The translations under genes and the position numbers were made by a program. A stretch of 9,200 nucleotides of DNA from CAYSWK01 sp964434735 (GTDB lineage: Archaea; Micrarchaeota; Micrarchaeia; Anstonellales; Bilamarchaeaceae). The notes under the pieces are model-generated. The model worked only from the letters and a program-made list of their open reading frames with translations. It had not been told where the DNA came from and made no database searches. The DNA lies in NCBI GenBank assembly GCA_964434735.1, contig CAYSWK010000036.1, forward strand, positions 1 through 9,200, read 5' to 3'. Shown here in pieces: positions 6,001-9,200 of the stretch (its first letter is position 1; each line of letters begins with the position of its first letter).

Positions 6001-8424
6001 CGCTTGTTCACTGATGAGTTGTTTGCCTTGCCCAAGAAGTGCCTGTGCGACTTGCATGCGGGCGTAGCCTTCTTCAGAGGGCACCGATTCCTTGCTTATT
6101 GCTGTATATTCTTTGAGCGCACGCGCAATCTCTTCGCGGCCTTTGTTTTTTTGACGGGTCCTTATAGTCCGAACGCTTCTGTCAAGCGTATTGAGTGCGG
6201 CATTCATCTGTTCTGCAAGGGTTAGGTTTGAATATATCTGTTCAAGCAGTTTCTGAGATTCTTTAAGTTTTGTTTCATCTTTTTCTTCAAGTGCCTGTTG
6301 GTACGTGCGCCGTAGCGTTTCAATTTCTTTTTTTGTTCTTGAAAGAAGATCCCTTGTCGCGGCCATGCTGTCAGTTATTTCTTCATAGGTCGCTATTTTG
6401 CCCAGTTCAGTTTTGTATGTTTTTTGTAAGACGGGTGATTGTGCACGTTTTGATGCACGAAGTGCAGTACGTTCCTGGACAGCAACTTCAGTTTCAAGGC
6501 GTGCGGTTTCAATCATAAGGTACGCTTGCCGTATTTCTTGCGGAGCAAGCGGTTCATTTTTTAACGTTTTTTCAAGCAAGGCAGTTGCTTCCCTAAGTAT
6601 TTGCGGAACCGAAATTTTTTGTTCAAGCACATACTTATTGACCTGCGCAAGTGCAAGCAAGACCTTTGCCTCCTCATGTAATTCTTGATCAAATAATGTT
6701 TGTGCCCGTTTTGCATTTTTTTGCACGATGCCCGTTGATTTTTCGATTAATGCTTCGGTTTCTATGTAAAATCCAATGTTTTCAGGTATTCGTTTTTGTT
6801 CCTCAAGTTCACGGGCAAGGCGTGCAAGCGTTTGTGCCGTTTTTCCTGTTTGGGAGGCGCATGCGGCATTGGCAAGCGAAAGAAATCCTTGCGCAACATC
6901 GTAGGATCCGGCACTTGCATGTTCCAATGCTTTTTGGGAGTATGCTCTTATGTTGGCACGCGTACGTGCAAGGGGGTGGGAAAGCAGGCTAATGGCGCCT
7001 TGCGGTCCGCGTAGTATCGTTTCCAATTTTGAGAGGTTTTGCGCATGTTCTTCAAGGAACGTGCCTTCTGACAGTGCCCGCACATTTAGGGCGAGCGTTT
7101 GTGCGAGTTTTTCCTGTACGTTTTGCGGGATTTCTCTTGTTTTGGATGCATCAAAAATTCCTGCAAGTATGCAAAAATAGCCTACATTTTCTGAAAGGTT
7201 TGTTGCCGTTTCCTGGGAAGGGTTTTTTGCAAGCGTATTCAAGGAGTTGAGGAGCGTTTCTGAGTAATTTTGTATTTCCATCTGAAGCTTTGCAGGCGCT
7301 TTGGATGAAAATCCCATGATTATTCCTGTTACTTTGGAAAATGCGTTGAATGTGCCTTCTTTTTGTGAACGTGCGACCTGTTCGAGGATCCATGGGTTTT
7401 GGAACCGGTCTTTTCCTAAAAGGGAGACCAGTTCTTGCGCGCAAACGTACGCTTCAAGTTCTCCTGAATTAATTTGTTCTTTAAGTTTCATGAGATTTGG
7501 TGAGTTTTCAAGAAAACCATGCGGCATATTCTGAAATAGCATTTTTGAATAAAATGTGCCAAGCGCGCCTGCAACTTCATCCGTTTTTGCCCCTTCACTT
7601 TCTTGTGCAAGAACCAGTAAGCGCGTTCTGTCCCGTTCAGAAGCATACGGCAGTGTTCCTAAGACACATTGGAATAAGCGGGCCTGCGCCTCATTTTCTG
7701 CCGAAAGTGCCCGTGCCATTATCCGTTCGGCATCATTTCGGTTTTTTTCAGGTGAAGAAGACGTAAGGGCAAAAAGGTCAAATGCACGTTCGATTCGTGA
7801 AAAGGCGAATTCCTTTTCATGCGGGCCAAGGTTTTCTTTTTGTAATAATCCTATGCTGCCTTGCAGGGTTTCAAGCGCTTTTGAAAGTTCGAGGGTTCTT
7901 GATTCTGATGCAAGGATTCCCAGTGCCGTTTTGAGTGTGCCAAGCGACGCATTCATTGATAGTTGCAATTGAGCAGTTGCCGTTTCAAGTGCCTGTATTG
8001 CCTGTTCGCGTTCCGGGCCTGGGTTTGCAATGTACGTTAAGCAGGCATCCATAAATTTTTTGAATTGAGGGTCGTTTACTGCCGTGCCAAGTGAAATGTA
8101 TATGGCGCCCGTGCGGTAGGCGGCATCAAAAATAGTTTTGTCTGATGATGATAATCCGTTTACCAACGATGCCGGAGCATTGGCTTGTGAAAGTTCTTGT
8201 GCCATTTTTACTGGGTCTTTTGGGATTGCCCGTTCAAGTGCGGAGCCGTATTTTTGTAGTTCGTCAATTGCTTTTTTCGCAAGCGTAAGCGCATCAATTA
8301 TCGGTTTTTCCTTTTTTGGAGTTGCCTTTAATGCAAGTTGTGAGGCATGTTTTAGCAAAAGGTCAAGCCTTTTTTGGGCATCGCCTGTTTCAGCCGTTTT
8401 TTCAGCCTGGGATATTTCATTCAC
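1..8424 (-). CDS. Giant multidomain protein with helical arm, hydrophobic core and degenerate GGDEF-like modules; C-terminus outside window
   Basis: Seen: reading every in-frame triplet from 8424 to 1 gives 2,808 codons and no stop, so the protein is longer than 2,808 residues. The start is GTG at 8424. A TAG lies directly upstream in frame and the first in-frame ATG is residue 74, so GTG is the natural start. It overlaps the end of the upstream gene by 8 bases and has no clear Shine-Dalgarno of its own, which suggests translational coupling. Layout: residues 1-1400 helical (Ala/Glu/Gln/Leu/Lys-rich, with TPR-like pairs near 855-950); 1401-1545 hydrophobic and glycine-rich; 1550-1750 helical, with a proline-rich stretch near 1662-1682; 1750-2630 alpha/beta with GGDEF-like segments; 2634-2652 Pro/Gly/Thr linker; then helical with a further beta hairpin near 2749-2759. 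There is no N-terminal signal peptide. Six cysteines occur (128, 253, 328, 418, 522, 2459). Function is not recognised. Inferred: a membrane-anchored scaffold or sensor. The gene is certain; the role is not. Confidence 0.95.
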   Translation of the reverse strand, partial: MNEISQAEKTAETGDAQKRLDLLLKHASQLALKATPKKEKPIIDALTLAKKAIDELQKYGSALERAIPKDPVKMAQELSQANAPASLVNGLSSSDKTIFDAAYRTGAIYISLGTAVNDPQFKKFMDACLTYIANPGPEREQAIQALETATAQLQLSMNASLGTLKTALGILASESRTLELSKALETLQGSIGLLQKENLGPHEKEFAFSRIERAFDLFALTSSSPEKNRNDAERIMARALSAENEAQARLFQCVLGTLPYASERDRTRLLVLAQESEGAKTDEVAGALGTFYSKMLFQNMPHGFLENSPNLMKLKEQINSGELEAYVCAQELVSLLGKDRFQNPWILEQVARSQKEGTFNAFSKVTGIIMGFSSKAPAKLQMEIQNYSETLLNSLNTLAKNPSQETATNLSENVGYFCILAGIFDASKTREIPQNVQEKLAQTLALNVRALSEGTFLEEHAQNLSKLETILRGPQGAISLLSHPLARTRANIRAYSQKALEHASAGSYDVAQGFLSLANAACASQTGKTAQTLARLARELEEQKRIPENIGFYIETEALIEKSTGIVQKNAKRAQTLFDQELHEEAKVLLALAQVNKYVLEQKISVPQILREATALLEKTLKNEPLAPQEIRQAYLMIETARLETEVAVQERTALRASKRAQSPVLQKTYKTELGKIATYEEITDSMAATRDLLSRTKKEIETLRRTYQQALEEKDETKLKESQKLLEQIYSNLTLAEQMNAALNTLDRSVRTIRTRQKNKGREEIARALKEYTAISKESVPSEEGYARMQVAQALLGQGKQLISEQAHRETIQKTLLQNAYALSKRNHEIEKNYQGVTNKHAGAAEFPAYSAAPVDMIIAKGISLIKSDRLEEGQRILARAQATMQLYALDARISQVKSQYLPFASEEEQKSNVLSHIKPEQYSALFTQAYQEIQKGKLKEARKTLDIVEDRVSVGVARQSLWSMQVESRSIEDSLNEFLTNLGQFGELQHTLDTEDTLSHKERVAAISSLPGFQAFAPAIQKRIGEFSNDRVSLLDTTYGIHSSKDILDPTLALGLVQNLASQGRISKQAYARIQSSIRKKGEAKTLEETIKTYGPALMEEATRQTQQGKMQEIHLRQLKAQVAHQGLVTDTNVRLTGWSFALTGYQKSLSVLDMADALERSGRAGGVPVSMIRSAAGDILQVSEYASQSPLEFSNALVSSKDVYMPKIRIQIRQQTKTRSEAWVTSETQSAPIEKTYVRGLERALWINQFLSEGAPHPLEVSDSQLIARTNANLLFASLGFVKNDKQELVRIELDKNAQKVIQTAYARSEETFQATQRPLLEIPSFISLDERKTVIDSLAQSARTYYSTAQEAIALNSKYAEKYEILLEKIERTAKESELNISKTISDAKSSESYLRTANIIGKTITSSVLIVATEGAALPLVGTFFGTEALAGYHEQIHYAGRSGLSIRQHALGIGGIVFGFAGAALPTASASGLISHTGNFARAMGTGLLGGGVVLSIAQAPDLIDGHAKGDISTLELVVSAALSFLPIMQIGAPYALGGQARFRNMMYSQTPSARIFQGTMGVLFGVSKGQMKLFEQIAIEEQFQKTYSSFTNKQKDAYANVELSLGRKLTAEEGNGIAPFVARNDPPGRLAMELRSYYLTSPDEVVSIPQHILAVRDRENKRAQVAEPILQPEAEQVLPVNAPQTRRERIRDQIKVTPINEDALIQKAVDAARKGDMDLFVDQMKWLRAIPEERKPAFLEKLRAGLVQEGHEQLLDNLRQFQKVPIPTVHFLDTEVGRTGTMAKGQLHDAVDAKEPALFKKAREESINAHGVSLANGGLDVLVSIMLDNELIGGIGALAKVGSSALTAGYHGPFYVIVDSTDTANVRSFKSAFNERNYVDGAAHIAYLIPDASMREPVARALANAVEKGYLSPQEAQESLAKLITYDEFIESKKGEFKKPKVDPARMERARTLLAEKGVSFEQPLAIQEPTTYARVLDAPDETRLPLAVPEAEETLVPANAVARIRHVAEEFSGLLPEKSDRLLQLANDLENGTIEILFAQRELNSILRSARPFVRNFPSLPEFGITLQAPEVLGDVAYLNAMGVSELLNPRGITVDGQTPVTIGVVSLDLVRQNVLNAISSDPTNRVLGDINIREYYQTVVGQLPDVINQRLAGEAHVHSAAFGTSSDEAGFVILAPNETAARRALAIVQEEIAAKFSFEGSLLDDLTKQTPIRPYVEHLFSNRLRVNIGTVFSNTSLRELQTKAATPLGRSSLVHELYRQADGAIGHAAQVLDGLPATRQGVDEHMHLLNANEQGRMLTERTRIANGLRTNVQERVSAVFGIGRDNTSVQSADSVLLISAEVYAEIGPRGAPIREQLQTLSAEKGKMHGALSEGRIGLSVSNLSSHATGDEFLFLQQSAVVAAAEKFAARNGIAPSNVQVIQTGNAADFVVHVKNQKLTNAQAKEFLTLCREEIEARASEGIGATVQGTALQGKDITVGKFRDAMNYLKSGSYYGDLQSPRQGTLVEPTSIPEHYQERVRTLNKAGTLLSLFLGSNVDDPILHTQVETALGKGSVERLRAFLAESGIRVRTFEDLHVALARYEEGAANKAFADPEFLKRIDEQYKDVSPEQAAFAIRAREDPDYTPPSGGGGQPTKPTQTAPSNVIELGAVRMAREQARLRQEQAHAQQAANEFVESISNTKALTEYVRELALLPLTERAARLDADLANHPARIIVLEAVDAYTSQVRPEDQVGTQRFMRKTAGDFVVRIGQTQAPTQEAAQQVLQKAVGAEHELVQREAQLIELNVPHPNQPRAQHES
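469..525 (-). other. Flexible Pro/Gly/Thr linker in the giant protein (residues ~2634-2652)
   Basis: Residues read T-P-P-S-G-G-G-G-Q-P-T-K-P-T-Q-T, a low-complexity segment typical of an unstructured interdomain linker. It separates the alpha/beta region from a new charged helix (R-M-A-R-E-Q-A-R-L-R-Q-E-Q) and the last visible module. Confidence 0.7.
910..1407 (-). other. Degenerate GGDEF-like module in the giant protein (residues ~2340-2505)
   Basis: Residues 2395-2402 read H-A-T-G-D-E-F-L. This can be read two ways: as the G-H-x-x-G-D-x-x-L motif of a GGDEF domain, or as the G-G-D-E-F loop itself. In the first reading the signature hairpin is N-A-A-D-F-V-V-H-V (2434-2442), followed by a long helix, G-I-G-A-T-V (2470-2475) at the place of the usual S-I-G-V strand, and R-D-A-M-N-Y-L-K (2491-2498) at the place of A-D-x-A-L-Y-x-A-K. 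In the second, V-L-L-I-S-A-E-V-Y (2344-2352) would be strand 1. Both leave the active site incomplete. Confidence 0.4.
1810..2112 (-). other. Degenerate GGDEF-like (cyclase palm) module in the giant protein (residues ~2105-2205)
   Basis: The order of elements follows a GGDEF domain. A beta strand V-T-I-G-V-V-S-L-D-L (2109-2118) carries an Asp where the first metal-binding Asp would be. V-L-G-D-I-N-I-R-E (2135-2143) stands at the G-H-x-x-G-D-x-x-L helix start. A hairpin S-D-E-A-G-F-V-I-L (2175-2183) stands where G-G-D-E-F-V-I-L is expected, followed by an Ala/Arg helix to about 2203. The signature Gly-Gly is missing, so diguanylate cyclase activity is unlikely. This is pattern recognition by eye. 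Confidence 0.35.
3790..4224 (-). other. Glycine-rich hydrophobic cluster in the giant protein, candidate membrane-spanning region (residues ~1401-1545)
   Basis: This is the only strongly hydrophobic part of the 2,808 residues. Segments: about 1403-1431 (I-T-S-S-V-L-I-V-A-T, then A-A-L-P-L-V-G-T-F-F-G); 1457-1472 (L-G-I-G-G-I-V-F-G-F-A-G-A-A-L-P); 1489-1505 (G-L-L-G-G-G-V-V-L-S-I-A); 1523-1537 (L-V-V-S-A-A-L-S-F-L-P-I-M). Short loops carry His, Arg, Asp and Lys. Gly-x-x-Gly spacing allows close helix packing. If four helices cross the membrane, both large flanks lie on the same side. Alternatively it may be a buried hydrophobic bundle, since two segments are short and contain polar residues. 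Confidence 0.6.
5575..5862 (-). other. TPR-like helical hairpins within the giant protein (residues ~855-950)
   Basis: Two similar helix-turn-helix units lie about 65 residues apart. One reads A-K-G-I-S-L-I-K-S-D-R-L-E-E-G-Q-R-I-L-A (861-880) and the other A-Y-Q-E-I-Q-K-G-K-L-K-E-A-R-K-T-L-D (931-948). Both follow the TPR habit of a small residue and Leu/Ile in helix A, a turn with Gly or Asp, and E-E/E-A plus Leu in helix B. TPRs usually mediate protein-protein contacts. The match is to a loose pattern, and other alpha-solenoids are possible. Confidence 0.4.
6130..6360 (-). other. Charged coiled-coil-like helix within the giant protein (residues ~689-765)
   Basis: This stretch is dense in Lys, Arg, Glu and Gln with leucines at helix-like spacing, for example K-K-E-I-E-T-L-R-R and K-L-K-E-S-Q-K-L-L-E. 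It has no proline or glycine until a short R-K-Q-K-N-K-G-R basic patch near residue 740. Such sequence usually forms long exposed helices or coiled coils. I judged heptads by eye only. Confidence 0.45.
8417..8424 (-). promoter_or_regulatory. Eight-base stop/start overlap coupling the small gene to the giant gene
   Basis: The minus strand reads GTGAATGA. GTG begins the giant frame and the final TGA ends the 92-residue frame. A nested ATG (8420) is in a third frame that stops after 22 codons, so it is not the start. No convincing Shine-Dalgarno sits at proper distance before GTG, so termination-reinitiation is the likely way the giant gene is translated. The coupling is inferred from layout. 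Confidence 0.6.
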
Positions 8425-8695
8425 CTACCGGAAGCTGCTTGCAGAATTCACTGAATCGTGTCAGTCGGTCAATCTGATCATGGGCATTTGTTGGAATACG
8501 CATGAATTCATTGCGCCACGAGTGGAGTGCACGTAAGTATTTCGTAAGCTGCTGCATTTCCTTTGAAAGGGAGGGAGGGCGTTCATTATTTTCTTTCCAA
8601 ACCCCCAGAGCATGTTCTATTGAGATGATGGTGCGCTCAAGGCGGCCGTAGGTTTGCTGTTCAAGCAAGCGCATTTCTTGGTCGAGTTCGTGCAT
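8417..8695 (-). CDS. Small helical protein of unknown function, 92 aa
   Basis: Seen: the ATG at 8695 is preceded by AAGGGG about seven bases upstream, a good ribosome binding site that overlaps the stop codon of the gene before it. The protein is 92 residues, rich in Glu, Gln, Arg and Leu, with no signal peptide and no membrane segment. It should fold as two or three amphipathic helices: about 1-34, then 44-67 with an L-H-S-W-R-N-E-F motif, then 72-87. A proline-containing break (E-R-P-P-S-L) separates the first two. One cysteine is near the C-terminus. Its TGA lies inside the first codons of the giant gene downstream, so the two are probably translated together. I recognise no family. A small helical adaptor or chaperone-like partner of the giant protein is a reasonable guess from position alone. 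Confidence 0.85.
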   Translation of the reverse strand: MHELDQEMRLLEQQTYGRLERTIISIEHALGVWKENNERPPSLSKEMQQLTKYLRALHSWRNEFMRIPTNAHDQIDRLTRFSEFCKQLPVGE

Positions 8696-8709
8696 GCCAG
8701 TTCCCCTTA
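8696..8709 (-). promoter_or_regulatory. Ribosome binding site of the 92-aa gene, overlapping the previous stop
   Basis: Read on the minus strand, the junction is TAAGGGGAACTGGC followed by ATG. AAGGGG is a good Shine-Dalgarno-like element with a spacing of about seven bases and shares its first bases with the stop codon of the upstream gene. This fixes the start of the 92-residue protein and supports co-transcription of the two genes. Confidence 0.6.
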
Positions 8710-9200
8710 CTCAAAACAGGTATTTCTCCAATACGTCGGATTGTTGGTTCCGGCAGAGCTTAAAAGTGTGGCATGGGGGTTGAGCGAAAGCCTTGTTTTC
8801 AATTTTTGTGACAGTTCAGGAAATTGAGTTGTAAATTTTTGTTCTATAGTATGCGCTTTGGCATACATTTCCGTTGCACTGCTTAGGGTCGTATCATCAA
8901 GTACGCATGCCGGTGCAATATGGTTTTGAAAAAAAGCGTGGAATTCACTTGCCGCTTTGGGAAGATCCTCGCCTCGTTCCAGTGCGTCTTGCTTGATTAT
9001 GTCAGGTATATGTATGCATAGGGCACTTAATGCAAAAAAAGCATCAACAAGCATGGAAGTAGTATGAAATGCACGTGCTTCATTTACATCAAGGGAATCA
9101 AAATATTTCGCAAAGAATGTTCGTGCGTCTTCAAGAATTCCAGCAGACCTATCCGAGTCTTTTGCAACAGACGCATTTGCATCCTTGAACGGAAGTACAA
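8707..9200 (-). CDS. C-terminal part of a helical protein of unknown function, 5' end outside window
   Basis: Seen: the frame is open from the right edge of the window to a TAA at 8707, giving 163 residues of a longer protein. An in-frame ATG at 9054 has no ribosome binding site (the preceding bases are CATACTACTTCC) and the frame continues open upstream through helix-like sequence, so I treat the gene as partial. Composition is that of an all-alpha domain. The helix around visible residues 49-66 (M-L-V-D-A-F-F-A-L-S-A-L) is quite hydrophobic, but short and interrupted by Asp, His and Pro, so it is more likely a buried helix than a membrane anchor. Three cysteines occur in this fragment, against six in the whole visible giant protein. 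It ends 11 bases before the 92-residue gene on the same strand, in an apparent operon. No family recognised. Confidence 0.85.
   Translation of the reverse strand, partial: VLPFKDANASVAKDSDRSAGILEDARTFFAKYFDSLDVNEARAFHTTSMLVDAFFALSALCIHIPDIIKQDALERGEDLPKAASEFHAFFQNHIAPACVLDDTTLSSATEMYAKAHTIEQKFTTQFPELSQKLKTRLSLNPHATLLSSAGTNNPTYWRNTCFE

Noticed and set aside
7151..7444. 97-codon minus-strand open frame in another frame
   Set aside because: It is nested inside the giant gene in a different frame, with basic low-complexity translation and no ribosome binding site. The same holds for other nested minus-strand frames near 417-683, 2298-2627, 3486-3683, 4410-4616 and 4674-4862.
8352..8420. ATG at 8420 as the start of the giant gene, forming an ATGA overlap
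   Set aside because: It is in a different frame and meets TAA after 22 codons. The long frame is the one opened by GTG at 8424.
1..8424. Short recurring words such as TTCAAGCG, GCAAGCG and TTCAAGTGC on the plus strand, as a DNA repeat array
   Set aside because: They are irregularly spaced and follow from repeated use of a few codons (GCA, CTT, GAA, CGC) in a helix-rich protein. There are no regular spacers, so this is not a CRISPR or satellite array.
8707..9054. ATG at 9054 as the true start of a 115-residue gene
   Set aside because: There is no Shine-Dalgarno before it and the frame stays open for 48 more codons of helix-like sequence to the window edge, so a start outside the window is more likely.

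Overview
The window is almost entirely coding, on the minus strand, and reads right to left as three tightly packed genes. (1) 9200-8707 is the C-terminal 163 codons of a helical protein that begins outside the window. (2) 8695-8417 is a 92-residue helical protein. (3) From a GTG at 8424 a single open frame runs to base 1 with no stop: 2,808 codons of a giant protein whose C-terminus lies outside the window. Gene 1 and gene 2 are 11 bases apart, and gene 2 overlaps gene 3 by 8 bases (GTGAATGA). This looks like one transcription unit with coupled translation. I see no RNA genes, insertion sequences, CRISPR arrays, promoters or terminators, and no intergenic stretch longer than 11 bases.

The giant protein divides into four parts. 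Residues 1 to about 1400 are almost purely alpha-helical, with a charged coiled-coil-like stretch near 689-765 and TPR-like hairpins near 855-950. Residues about 1401-1545 form a glycine-rich hydrophobic cluster with about four helices, the only credible membrane segment. Residues about 1750-2630 are mixed alpha/beta and hold segments that look like eroded GGDEF (nucleotidyl-cyclase palm) domains without intact catalytic motifs. A Pro/Gly/Thr linker at about 2634-2652 leads to another helical stretch and a fourth short segment with the same beta-hairpin signature, still open at the window edge. Only 6 cysteines occur in 2,808 residues, and none between 523 and 2458.

Organism: I cannot assign a taxon. 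G+C is roughly 45% by eye. Giant multi-thousand-residue helical proteins with compact overlapping genes are known from small-celled uncultured lineages (DPANN archaea, Omnitrophota, Patescibacteria), and this window would fit any of them. No gene here matches a family I can name with certainty. The best working idea is a membrane-anchored giant protein with a long helical arm and degenerate nucleotide-sensor-like modules, encoded with two small helical partner proteins. This idea is inference.
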